Assembly: GCA_902516395.1 (NCBI GenBank)
Contig: CABXYN010000001.1
Location: forward strand, 40,797-104,796
Origin: an uncultured Pelagibacteraceae bacterium
GTDB taxonomy: Bacteria > Pseudomonadota > Alphaproteobacteria > Pelagibacterales > Pelagibacteraceae
Length of the DNA: 64,000 nucleotides
Direction: 5' to 3'
A program made the position numbers and the translations under genes. Shown here in pieces: positions 50,873 to 59,824 of this stretch. A model generated the notes under the pieces. It was not told the origin of the DNA. It did not search any database and saw only the letters and a list, made by a program, of their open reading frames with translations. Numbering within the stretch: position 1 is the first letter of the stretch; every line of letters starts with the position of its first letter.

Positions 50873-52915
50873 ATGAGTAATTTTGAATATTTATTGTCAC
50901 CTATTAATAAGATAAAAGGTGTTGGTATAAAAACATTAAATTCATTCAACAAAAAAAAAATTTTTACAATTTTTGATCTGCTATGGCATTTGCCTATATC
51001 GAGAATTGAAACTGCTGAAGATACAGAAATTAATGATTTACAAGTAGGAAGAAATTACAACATAAAAGTAATGCCAATTAAATATAATTTTCCACGAATT
51101 AGAAATTTACCCAACAAAGTACTATGTGAAAAAAATGGAGTTAAATTAGACTGTATTTTTTTTAATAGTTATGAGGGATATATCAAAAAATTATTACCTT
51201 TAAACGAAGAAATAATAATAAATGGAAAAGCAAATAATTTTAAAAATAAATTCCAATTTGTAAATCCAACGACAAAAAAGACAAATAATTTAAATATTAT
51301 AAATGAAGATAGTAAATATAGTCTTTCTGATGGTTTAACATTAAATAAATATAATCAAGTAATAAATAGTGTTTTTCAAAATTTACCTGACCTTGAAGAA
51401 TGGTTACCAAAACAAATATCAAGTTTATTTGATAATGTAACTTGGAAGGAATGTATTATTAAAATTCATAAGGAAGAAATTACAAAAATTAGAAACACAA
51501 AATATTTTAGGAGGCTTGTTTTTGATGAGATATTTGCAAATTTTTTACTTTCTTCTGATATTAGAAGAAAAATAAAAAAAATAAAAAAAAAAAATAAAAT
51601 CTTAGACTTACAATATCAAAATAAACTAATTAGTAATTTAAATTTTAAACTTACAACCGATCAAATAACTTCATTAAAAAATATTAATAAAGATATGGAG
51701 TCAAAACAAAAAATGTTTAGGTTATTACAAGGAGATGTGGGATCTGGAAAAACAATAGTATCTGTAATAGCTGCATTAAATGCTATAAAAGCTGGCTATC
51801 AAGTTGCAATAATGGCTCCAACTGAAATATTAGCAATTCAACATTATAAATTTATATTAGAAAATTTTAATACTTTTTGTAATCCTGAAATATTAACTGG
51901 TAAAACTGATTATAAAAAAAGAAAAAATATTTTAAGTGATCTCATGAATAATAAAATTGATATTTTAGTTGGCACACATTCTCTTTTTCAAGAAAAAATT
52001 ACCTACTTTAATTTGGGATTAATTGTAATTGATGAACAACACAAATTTGGTGTTAATCAAAGAAAAAAACTATCAGATAAAGGAGGCAAAGATTGTGATG
52101 TACTAGTTATGTCAGCAACCCCTATTCCAAGAACAATGATGATGACTATTTATGGAGATATGGATGTTTCTTTAATAAAATCTAAACCAAAAAATAGAAA
52201 ACCAATCAAAACATATAGTAAAAATGAAACGAAAATTAATGAAGTGATTAATTTTATTAAAAGTGAAATTTCAAAAAAAAATCAAGTTTTCTGGGTTTGT
52301 CCACTTATCAAAGAGTCAAAAAGGATTGACCATCAATCTGCTACAGAGAAATATAAATATTTAAGTAAAATTTTTAAAGATAGAGTTGATATTGTTCATG
52401 GAGCAATGAACAAGGAAGAAAAAGATAAAGTTTTAAATAAGTTTAATGAAAGAAAGATAGATATATTGGTTTCAACTACAGTAATAGAAGTTGGCATCGA
52501 TTTTCCAAATGCTAATGTAATCGTTATTGAAAATTCAAATAAATATGGTTTATCCCAGTTACATCAATTGAGAGGACGAGTTGGTAGGGGTAGCAAAGAA
52601 TCTTCATGCATACTAATGTTTAAAGCAGGACTGAGTGAAAACGCACGTAAGAGAATAACAATTCTCAAAAATACTAATGATGGTTTTAAAATTGCTGAAG
52701 AAGACTTAAAAATTAGAGGATATGGCGATATTTTAGGATTTAAGCAAAGTGGTCTAAAAAAATACAACTTAGCAGATCCCATTCAACATGAAGATCTTTT
52801 CAATATTGCGGAAAAAGAGATTAAAAAAATTGAAAAAAATAACATTAAAATAAATAACTTTAATAAGCTCATCAAACTTTACGACAAGGTTGCTGTAATT
52901 AATGAGACTATTTAG
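50873..52915 (+). CDS. recG: ATP-dependent DNA helicase RecG
   Basis: A 680-residue SF2 helicase with an N-terminal wedge/OB domain (LLSPINKIKGVGIKTLNSFNKKKIFTIFDLLWHLP). Helicase motifs are Walker A LLQGDVGSGKTIVSVIAALNA, Ia APTEILA, DEQH in VIDEQHKFGVNQR, III MSATPIPRT, V STTVIEVGIDFPNANVIVIE and VI LSQLHQLRGRVGRG. The RecG-specific C-terminus KIAEEDLKIRGYGDILGFKQSGL follows. It remodels stalled replication forks. The start at 50873 (MSNFEYLL) fits the family; a frame from 50837 would overlap the sdhE start. Confidence 0.97.
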   Translation: MSNFEYLLSPINKIKGVGIKTLNSFNKKKIFTIFDLLWHLPISRIETAEDTEINDLQVGRNYNIKVMPIKYNFPRIRNLPNKVLCEKNGVKLDCIFFNSYEGYIKKLLPLNEEIIINGKANNFKNKFQFVNPTTKKTNNLNIINEDSKYSLSDGLTLNKYNQVINSVFQNLPDLEEWLPKQISSLFDNVTWKECIIKIHKEEITKIRNTKYFRRLVFDEIFANFLLSSDIRRKIKKIKKKNKILDLQYQNKLISNLNFKLTTDQITSLKNINKDMESKQKMFRLLQGDVGSGKTIVSVIAALNAIKAGYQVAIMAPTEILAIQHYKFILENFNTFCNPEILTGKTDYKKRKNILSDLMNNKIDILVGTHSLFQEKITYFNLGLIVIDEQHKFGVNQRKKLSDKGGKDCDVLVMSATPIPRTMMMTIYGDMDVSLIKSKPKNRKPIKTYSKNETKINEVINFIKSEISKKNQVFWVCPLIKESKRIDHQSATEKYKYLSKIFKDRVDIVHGAMNKEEKDKVLNKFNERKIDILVSTTVIEVGIDFPNANVIVIENSNKYGLSQLHQLRGRVGRGSKESSCILMFKAGLSENARKRITILKNTNDGFKIAEEDLKIRGYGDILGFKQSGLKKYNLADPIQHEDLFNIAEKEIKKIEKNNIKINNFNKLIKLYDKVAVINETI

Positions 52916-53531
52916 TTTTAGTATCTGATGTACCAGCTGAGACAATAAATTTTGATGCCTCTTCAAAAGTCATATCTAAATATACAATCTCACTTTTAGG
53001 AAACATTAACAGAAAGCCACTAGTTGGATTTGGCGTTGTTGGAACAAAAACATTTACTAATTCTGTATTTGTTTTTTTTGAAATTTCACCTTTATTTTCT
53101 TTTGTAGCAAAGCCAACTGCCCATGTACCTTTTCGAGGATATTGAATTAAAACTACACTTTTCTTTGAACCTTTTTTCGGTGCAAAGGTCTCTGTCATTT
53201 GACCGATTGCTGAATATATAGTTCTTAAAATTGGTATTTTTTTTAATAAGTCATTAAATAATTGTAAAACTTTTTTTCCAATGAAGGATAAAGAAAGACC
53301 TCCTACAAAAGTTATAAATATTACAGATAATAGAATTTCTAAACCTGGAATAGCAAAGGGTAAATAGCTATTTGGATTTATTCCTTGAGGAATTAATTTT
53401 GATGAAATTGATATAAAAAAAGTTGTGAGATATAATGTAATGCCGATTGGGACCAACACAACAATTCCAGTAATAAAATAGTTTCTTAATCTTGCAATAA
53501 ATGAAACTCTTTTTCTTTTAAATTTTGACAT
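52908..53531 (-). CDS. DUF502-family membrane protein
   Basis: A 207-residue protein with two N-terminal membrane helices (FITGIVVLVPIGITLYLTTFF, IPGLEILLSVIFITFVGGLSLSFIGKKVL). The DUF502 blocks KKIPILRTIYSAIGQMTETF, VVLIQYPRKGTWAVGFATKE and NVFVPTTPNPTSGFLLMFPKSEIVYLDMTFEEA follow, with ASKFIVSAGTS at the end. The function of the family is unknown; it is common beside recG in alphaproteobacteria. Its end overlaps recG by eight bases on the opposite strand. Confidence 0.92.
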   Translation of the reverse strand: MSKFKRKRVSFIARLRNYFITGIVVLVPIGITLYLTTFFISISSKLIPQGINPNSYLPFAIPGLEILLSVIFITFVGGLSLSFIGKKVLQLFNDLLKKIPILRTIYSAIGQMTETFAPKKGSKKSVVLIQYPRKGTWAVGFATKENKGEISKKTNTELVNVFVPTTPNPTSGFLLMFPKSEIVYLDMTFEEASKFIVSAGTSDTKTK

Positions 53532-53579
53532 AACTTATAATTGATTAACAAAATACATGTAATATAAATATCATGAAAA

Positions 53580-54401
53580 GTGAATAGAAGAAATTTTATA
53601 TATTTAATGGGATGTGGCTGTCTTTCTGCGGGTATGCACGCCTGTACTACTGCACCAATAACGGAAAGAAAACAACTTAAATTAATATCAGAATCAAAGC
53701 TAAATGCACATGCTGCTAGAGCATACGAGCAAGTTAAAAAAAAAGCTAAGTTAAGTAAAGACAAAGAAAGTTTAAACAATATTATTCAAATTGGATCTAA
53801 AATAGAAAAATCAATATCAGAATATTTTTATAGAAACGATATGGAAGACCCAACTGCAAATTTTGAATGGGAATATATTTTAATTGATAATAAAAAAATT
53901 AGAAATGCTTGGTGTATGCCAGGGGGAAAGATTGCATTTTACACAGGAATGTTGGATATAACCAAAAACAATAATGGTTTAGCAGCCGTTATGGGTCATG
54001 AAGTAGCTCACGCTGTTGCAAAACATTCTGTTGAAAGGGCAAGCAGAACAAGATTATTGAATACAACAACTGGAATTATTGATATTGCTACAGGAGGGAA
54101 ATTATCTGAAATTAATAGAACAACCGGCATGAATACCGTAGGGATTTTATCCCAGATAGGAATAATGAACCCCTTTACGAGAAAACAAGAAAGTGAAGCT
54201 GATTATTTAGGATTAATTTTTTCATCATTATCTGGTTATGATATTAGAGAAACAAGCAAAATATGGGAAAGAATGAAAAAAGCAAACAAAGGCAAAGAAC
54301 CACTAGAATTTATGAGTACACATCCATCTAATGAAAGAAGAATTGATCAAATCAATAATTGGATGAACGAAATAATCTTGAGGTACCCACCAATTACTTA
54401 G
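53580..54401 (+). CDS. M48-family metalloprotease, probable Tat-exported lipoprotein
   Basis: A 273-residue peptidase with the zinc motif AAVMGHEVAHAVAKHSVERASR (H-E-x-x-H) and the third ligand Glu in KQESEADYLGLIFSSLSGYD. ERMKKANKGKEPLEFMSTHPSNERRI is the C-terminal signature. The N-terminus NRRNFIYLMGCGCLSAGMHAC has a twin-arginine-like start and a lipobox cysteine at about 22. It is similar to LoiP/YggG-type proteases of envelope stress. The start codon is GTG at 53580; the ATG at 53573 is out of frame and stops at once. It is divergent from DUF502. Confidence 0.88.
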   Translation: MNRRNFIYLMGCGCLSAGMHACTTAPITERKQLKLISESKLNAHAARAYEQVKKKAKLSKDKESLNNIIQIGSKIEKSISEYFYRNDMEDPTANFEWEYILIDNKKIRNAWCMPGGKIAFYTGMLDITKNNNGLAAVMGHEVAHAVAKHSVERASRTRLLNTTTGIIDIATGGKLSEINRTTGMNTVGILSQIGIMNPFTRKQESEADYLGLIFSSLSGYDIRETSKIWERMKKANKGKEPLEFMSTHPSNERRIDQINNWMNEIILRYPPIT

Positions 54402-54406
54402 TGTGT

Positions 54407-54482
<76 letters not shown>

Positions 54483-54532
54483 AACACGGAAATTCTTATA
54501 TTGATTTTTTTATATTTGGCAATGGTAAAAAT

Positions 54533-55651
54533 TTACAAAATATTAATATACTTGTCGTGAAATTGATCAAAAGTTCCCATTTTGATATTTTTTCGAATTT
54601 CATACATAAGTTCTTGATAGAAATTTATATTATTTAATGTCAAAATCATAGATGACAGCATCTCATTGGTGTTGTGAAGGTGGTTTAAATAATTTTTGGA
54701 GTACTTATTTAAGTCAAATTTTGTAACATTACTATCTAAAGGTGTATTGTCTAATTTATTTTCAGAATTTCTTATTTGAACTCTACCATTCCATGTAAAA
54801 GCTAAACCAGTTCTTCCTGATCTTGTTGGAAGGACACAATCAAACATATCAATACCTCTCTTTACTGCTCCTAATATATCGGAGGGAGTTCCTACACCCA
54901 TTAAATATCTTGGTTTATCAATTGGTAAATTATCTTTAATACCATCTAATACATCAAACATTTCTTTTTGAGTTTCTCCAACTGCTAAACCACCAACAGC
55001 ATATCCATCGAATTCTATATCTATTAACTTAGCAAGAGACTCATTTCTTAAATCTTTAAATAAACCCCCTTGAATAATACCAAATAAAGCTTTGTGAGGA
55101 TTTTTTCCAAATTCTTCTTTAGATCTTTTCGCCCACTCAGTAGACAAATTCATTGATGTTTTTATTTTATTATAATCTTGAGTATTTTTTGGGCACTCAT
55201 CCATTACCATAACAATGTCTGAATTAAGTTTTTTTTGAATTCTAATACTTTCCTCAGGACTTAAAATAAAAGTTTTTCCATCAATATGTGATTGAAATAT
55301 TGCCCCTTTAACTTTGTCAATTTTATTAAATTTAGATAAAGACATCACTTGATAACCACCAGAATCTGTCAGAATGGGAAGTTTACAATTCATAAATTTG
55401 TGTAAGCCACCTACTGCCTCTATTCTCTCTGTTCCTGGTCTAATCATTAAGTGATATGTATTTGAAAGTATTATTTCACTTCCTGTTTTAATAATATCGT
55501 TAATAAAAACACCTTTAACTGTGGCTTGAGTACCAACAGGCATAAAAGTAGGAGTATTAATTTCTCCACGATGTGTTTGAATTAATCCAACACGATAATT
55601 TTTATTTTGATGTTTTACGCTAAAAGAAAAATTCTTTTTTATGTCTTCCAT
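54533..55651 (-). CDS. tgt: tRNA-guanine transglycosylase (queuine/preQ1 type), zinc site lost
   Basis: A 372-residue enzyme that swaps guanine-34 for preQ1 in GUN-anticodon tRNAs. The nucleophile/base region is PILTDSGGYQVMSLS, then GGLAVGETQKEMFDVLD, PRYLMGVGTPSDILGAVKRGIDMFDCVLPTRSGRTG. All are normal for bacterial Tgt. The structural zinc site is not: where the family has C-x-C-x-x-C this protein reads SNVTKFDLNKYSKNYLNHLHNTNE, with no cysteine. The rest of the C-terminus is of normal length, so this is not a truncation. It is the last gene of the gyrA-coaD-ppi-tgt run. Confidence 0.93.
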   Translation of the reverse strand: MEDIKKNFSFSVKHQNKNYRVGLIQTHRGEINTPTFMPVGTQATVKGVFINDIIKTGSEIILSNTYHLMIRPGTERIEAVGGLHKFMNCKLPILTDSGGYQVMSLSKFNKIDKVKGAIFQSHIDGKTFILSPEESIRIQKKLNSDIVMVMDECPKNTQDYNKIKTSMNLSTEWAKRSKEEFGKNPHKALFGIIQGGLFKDLRNESLAKLIDIEFDGYAVGGLAVGETQKEMFDVLDGIKDNLPIDKPRYLMGVGTPSDILGAVKRGIDMFDCVLPTRSGRTGLAFTWNGRVQIRNSENKLDNTPLDSNVTKFDLNKYSKNYLNHLHNTNEMLSSMILTLNNINFYQELMYEIRKNIKMGTFDQFHDKYINIL

Positions 55652-55661
55652 CCATTAAATT

Positions 55662-56219
55662 CTACTCAGATTTAAAGCTAATTATTTTATCTGGGTTTGA
55701 AACAGAGCCATTGGGTCCATCACCTTTTGTAATCATATCAACAAACTCCATTCCCTCAATAACTTTTCCAAATACTGTATATTGTCTATCAAGATGCGGT
55801 GTAGGACCAAAACATATAAAGAACTGACTATTTGCACTATTTGGATCTGAAGATCTTGCCATTGATAACGTTCCTCTTTCATGAGGTAAAGCATTGAACT
55901 CTTCCTTAAGATCTGGCATATCAGAACCACCCATACCAGCTCTACTTAAGTTAAAACTTTCAGAAGAGGAGTTTCCAAATTGAACATCTCCTGTTTGAGC
56001 CATAAAACCATCGATTACTCTGTGAAAAACAACTCCATCATACTTTCCACTATTAGCTAGTTCAATTATTCTTTTAACATGGTTTGGTGCCACGTCTGGA
56101 AATAATTCAATTTTTAAATCTCCATCTTTTAATTTAAGTATCATTGTGTTCTCCTTTGCATTTAATGCTGTTGTTAATAAAAATAATGATAAAAATAAAA
56201 TACTAATTTTTTTAAGCAT
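55662..56219 (-). CDS. Cyclophilin-type peptidyl-prolyl cis-trans isomerase, exported
   Basis: A 185-residue cyclophilin with signal peptide (KISILFLSLFLLTTALNA). ELANSGKYDGVVFHRVIDGFMAQTGDVQFG holds the catalytic Arg/Phe/Met/Gln residues (FHRVIxxFMxQxGD). GTLSMARSSDPNSANSQFFICFGPTPHLDRQYTVFGKVIEGM completes the fold, with His in place of the usual Trp (PTPHLD). It acts on proline bonds in the periplasm. It overlaps coaD by eight bases; the coaD-ppi-tgt order is frequent in alphaproteobacteria. Confidence 0.93.
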   Translation of the reverse strand: MLKKISILFLSLFLLTTALNAKENTMILKLKDGDLKIELFPDVAPNHVKRIIELANSGKYDGVVFHRVIDGFMAQTGDVQFGNSSSESFNLSRAGMGGSDMPDLKEEFNALPHERGTLSMARSSDPNSANSQFFICFGPTPHLDRQYTVFGKVIEGMEFVDMITKGDGPNGSVSNPDKIISFKSE

Positions 56220-56706
56220 AAATCTCTTTCAGTGACTTGATTGTACTTTTGGTTGTAAATTTCCTTAAATCACCTTTGTGTAAAGCTATTTCTTTAACAA
56301 ATCTCGATGAAATGATCTGATTTTCAACGTCTGACATAAGAAAAATTGTTTCAACTTTATTATTTAATTTTCTATTCATTCCCGCTAGTTGGAACTCGTA
56401 TTCAAAATCAGATACAGCTCTCAAGCCTCTAAGAATTAGATTCGATTTATATTTTTTACATAATTCTGTTGTTAGAGAGTTAAATTTTATCACTTGAATT
56501 TTATTTTTTGAAAGTTTTAAGTCTCCATACAAAGCTTTACTAACGATTTTTAATCTCTCATCTATAGGAAATAAAAAATTCTTTTCATTACCATCAGATA
56601 TGCCAACAATAATTTTATCTGCTAATTTTAAAGCTTTTTTAATAACATCAATATGACCGTTCGTTATTGGATCAAATGTTCCTGGATATATAGCTATATT
56701 TTTCAT
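56212..56706 (-). CDS. coaD: Phosphopantetheine adenylyltransferase
   Basis: A 164-residue nucleotidyltransferase: AIYPGTFDPITNGHIDVIKKALKLADKIIVGIS with the T-x-x-H-x-x-H-type motif (NGHID), LILRGLRAVSDFEYEFQLAGMNRKL, and TIFLMSDVENQIISSRFVKEIALHKGDLRKF, whose ISSRFVKEIA is diagnostic. It transfers AMP to 4'-phosphopantetheine in CoA synthesis. The stop overlaps the ppi start and its start overlaps the gyrA stop by one base. Confidence 0.97.
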   Translation of the reverse strand: MKNIAIYPGTFDPITNGHIDVIKKALKLADKIIVGISDGNEKNFLFPIDERLKIVSKALYGDLKLSKNKIQVIKFNSLTTELCKKYKSNLILRGLRAVSDFEYEFQLAGMNRKLNNKVETIFLMSDVENQIISSRFVKEIALHKGDLRKFTTKSTIKSLKEIYA

Positions 56707-59288
56707 TAAACCAAATTATCATCTAATTTAATTGAGGAGACAACCTTTTCATCACCAGTTAATTTAATAATTCTTACTCCTTGAGTATTTCTTCCGGCAA
56801 TTCTTATTTCCTTAACAGCAGTTCTAATAACTCTACCTTTGTTTGTTGATATTAATATTTGATCACCCTCAAACACAGGAAAAGATGAAGAGACATTACC
56901 GTTTCTAGGGGAATTAACTATGCCAATTATTCCCTTACCTCCTCGATTTGTAACTCTAAAATCATAATGAGATGTTCTTTTGCCATAACCGTTTTCTGTA
57001 ATTGATAAGATAAATTTTTCTTTAGCTTTAACTTCTGATTTTTCATCTTTAGTTTTACTTTTGTTTTTTTTAATATCGTCTTTATTAATTATAGATAATG
57101 AAACAATTGTATCTTTCTCTGAAAGATTAATACCTCTTATACCTTTAGAAGACCTTCCTTTAAAAACTCTAAGTTTTTTTGATTCAAACCTTATGCATTT
57201 ACCAAATTTTGTATTCAGCATTATATCCTGATCATCTGTACATATCTTTACTCCAACAATTTTATCATCAGAGTCTAATTTCATCGCAATTTTACCAGAA
57301 GCATTAATTGATGAAAAATCCTCTAAGTTATTTTTTCTTATTTTCCCTTTGCTAGTTGCAAATATGATATGCATATTTTTCTTATCAACATCTTCATCAG
57401 GAAAAGGCATAATAGAACTTATAGATTGATGATTTTTTAAGGGTAAAATATTGAAGAGTGACTTACCTTTAGATGAAGCAGATCCTTCAGGTATTTTCCA
57501 AGCTTTAACTTTATAGGCCAAACCCTCTGTGGAAAAAAATAATAGTGATGTATGTGTATCTACAGACAATGTTTGAACAACCGAGTCTTCTTCTCTAGTT
57601 TTAATTCCTGTTTTTCCTTTTCCACCTCTTTTTTGTTGTTTAACTCCGCTTAGAGCCCCTCTTTTAATATATCCTTGAAGTGTAATCGTTATTATTACTG
57701 ACTCTTTTTGAATTGTTTCTTCGATATCATAATTTAAGACAGCATCTATAATTTTTGTCCTTCTAGGGACTGAAAATTTGTCTTTTATCATCTGTAAATC
57801 ATTGCTAATTACGCTTAACAATTCATTTTTTGAATTAATAATTTTTTTATATTTAGAAATCTCTGTCGCTAATTTTTTAATTTCTATCTCTATTTCATTA
57901 ATTCCTATAGCAGTTAATTTTTGAAGTCTAAGTTCTAGTATAGAAGTCACTTGATCATTTGATAATACATATTTTCCTTTATAATTTTTACTATCAACTA
58001 ATTTAATAAGTTTTGATGCTTGGTTAATTTTCCAAGTTGTTTTTAAAAGTGAATTTTTTGCTTCTTCAGGGTTTTTGGATGATCTGATTATTTTAATAAC
58101 TTTATCAATGTTCTCAACACTAACTGATAATCCAAGTAATATATGAACTCTATCTTCTGCTTTTTTTAAATCAAATTTTGTTCTTTTTATAACTACATCT
58201 TCTCTAAACTTTAAAAAATTTTCTAAAAAATCTTTTAAATTACAAGTCTTTGGTTTTTGATCAACAATTGCCAAAGAGTTAAAACCAAAAGATGATTCTA
58301 TTGAAGTATATTTATATAATTGTCTTTTGACAGTTTCAGGTTCAACATTTCTTCTAAGATCAATTGACACTCTAATACCCTCACTATTTGACTCATCTCT
58401 TATATCGCTTATACCTTCAATTTTTTTATCTCTTACTAATTCGGCAATTCTTTCATTTAAATTAGACTTATTAATTTGGTAAGGTATGGATGAAACTACC
58501 AGTCTATCTTTACCATTTTTTAAATTCTCTACTGAAATTTCTCCACGTATTTTAAAAGATCCTCTTCCAGTTTTGTATCCTTGCTTTATTATATCTTTTC
58601 CAATTATTAACCCTCCTGTTGGAAAATCTGGGCCTGGTATATGTTTCATTAACTCATTAATTTTAATGTCTTTGTTTTTAATTAATGCTAAAGTTCCATC
58701 TACAACCTCTCCTAAATTATGAGGTGGTATACTTGTTGCCATTCCAACTGCAATTCCACCAGCACCATTTACTAAAAGATTTGGATATTGTGCAGGCAAT
58801 ACAATAGGTTCTTGCTCTGTCTCGTCGTAATTACTTTTAAAGGATACGGTATTTTTTTCTATATCATCAATTAAAAACTGTGAAACTTTTGCAAGTTTAG
58901 TTTCGGTATATCTCATTGCTGCAGGAGGATCGCCATCTATAGAACCGAAATTACCCTGTCCATCTACTAAAGGTAAGCTCATTGAAAATTCTTGAACCAT
59001 TCTAACTAGAGCGTCATAAACAGCTTGATCACCATGGGGGTGGTATTTACCAATTACATCTCCAACAATTCTTGCAGATTTTCTAAATTGTTTTGACCAA
59101 TCAAAGCCACCTTTGTGCATTGCATAAATAATTCTTCTGTGAACAGGTTTTAATCCATCTCTGATATCTGGTAGTGCCCTACTTACTATAACGCTCATAG
59201 CGTAGGACAGATATGATGAGCTCATCTCATCATACATTGAGATTGGTTTTATATTATTATTTATTTTTGGAATTTCGTTTTTTTCCAT
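56706..59288 (-). CDS. gyrA: DNA gyrase subunit A
   Basis: An 860-residue type IIA topoisomerase subunit. The winged-helix/active site has [19 protein letters not shown] and the catalytic tyrosine Tyr127 in [26 protein letters not shown] and the coiled-coil tower lead to a C-terminal pinwheel with the gyrase-box variant [12 protein letters not shown] Lys/Glu-rich insert ([19 protein letters not shown]) lies between two blades. In the region [10 protein letters not shown] the position equivalent to E. coli Ser83 is Gln88. It is five bases after ssb and one-base overlapped with coaD. Confidence 0.97.
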   Translation of the reverse strand: MEKNEIPKINNNIKPISMYDEMSSSYLSYAMSVIVSRALPDIRDGLKPVHRRIIYAMHKGGFDWSKQFRKSARIVGDVIGKYHPHGDQAVYDALVRMVQEFSMSLPLVDGQGNFGSIDGDPPAAMRYTETKLAKVSQFLIDDIEKNTVSFKSNYDETEQEPIVLPAQYPNLLVNGAGGIAVGMATSIPPHNLGEVVDGTLALIKNKDIKINELMKHIPGPDFPTGGLIIGKDIIKQGYKTGRGSFKIRGEISVENLKNGKDRLVVSSIPYQINKSNLNERIAELVRDKKIEGISDIRDESNSEGIRVSIDLRRNVEPETVKRQLYKYTSIESSFGFNSLAIVDQKPKTCNLKDFLENFLKFREDVVIKRTKFDLKKAEDRVHILLGLSVSVENIDKVIKIIRSSKNPEEAKNSLLKTTWKINQASKLIKLVDSKNYKGKYVLSNDQVTSILELRLQKLTAIGINEIEIEIKKLATEISKYKKIINSKNELLSVISNDLQMIKDKFSVPRRTKIIDAVLNYDIEETIQKESVIITITLQGYIKRGALSGVKQQKRGGKGKTGIKTREEDSVVQTLSVDTHTSLLFFSTEGLAYKVKAWKIPEGSASSKGKSLFNILPLKNHQSISSIMPFPDEDVDKKNMHIIFATSKGKIRKNNLEDFSSINASGKIAMKLDSDDKIVGVKICTDDQDIMLNTKFGKCIRFESKKLRVFKGRSSKGIRGINLSEKDTIVSLSIINKDDIKKNKSKTKDEKSEVKAKEKFILSITENGYGKRTSHYDFRVTNRGGKGIIGIVNSPRNGNVSSSFPVFEGDQILISTNKGRVIRTAVKEIRIAGRNTQGVRIIKLTGDEKVVSSIKLDDNLV

Positions 59289-59293
59289 ATTAA

Positions 59294-59743
59294 TTAAAAT
59301 GGAATATCGTCGTCTAAGCCACTTTGATCTGGTGCGGGTGCATCATCAAAATTTTGTTTACTATCTTGTGATGCAATATTATTTTGATTACCACCACCAA
59401 GCATCGTTAAAGATGAATTGTAACCTTGAATTAAAATTTCGGTTGAGTATTTATCTTGACCACTTTGTTCGTCTTTCCATTTTCTTGTTGATAGTTGTCC
59501 TTCAACGTACACTTGTGCACCTTTTTTTAGATATTGCTGGACGACATTTACCAAACCTTCATTAAAAACCACTACTCTATGCCATTCGGTCTTTTCTTTC
59601 TTTTCTCCAGTATTTTTATCTTTCCAGGATTGACTTGTAGCAAGGCTTAATCTAGCAACACTTTTGCCGTTCACCATTTGCTTAACTTCTGGGTCTGCGC
59701 CCAAACGACCAATTAATAGTACTTTATTTAAACTTCCAGCCAT
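59294..59743 (-). CDS. ssb: Single-stranded DNA-binding protein
   Basis: A 149-residue SSB with the OB-fold opening [65 protein letters not shown] and a flexible linker. The acidic tip is DDDIPF, which recruits RecO, RecG and other partners encoded in this window. Divergent from uvrA across 81 bases of A+T-rich DNA, where both promoters must lie; no SOS box was recognised there. Confidence 0.97.
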   Translation of the reverse strand: MAGSLNKVLLIGRLGADPEVKQMVNGKSVARLSLATSQSWKDKNTGEKKEKTEWHRVVVFNEGLVNVVQQYLKKGAQVYVEGQLSTRKWKDEQSGQDKYSTEILIQGYNSSLTMLGGGNQNNIASQDSKQNFDDAPAPDQSGLDDDIPF

Positions 59744-59824
59744 AATATTTTAATATTTAAGAATGTTTATTATATCACTTATTAACTTGAATATTAATTT
59801 TATTAATCTAAAGCAACAAAAATT

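Noticed and set aside
59744..59824. SOS/LexA operator between ssb and uvrA
   Set aside because: Both genes are often SOS-controlled, but no GAAC-N4-GTTC, GTTC-N7-GTTC or CTG-N10-CAG-type box is readable in the 81-base spacer.
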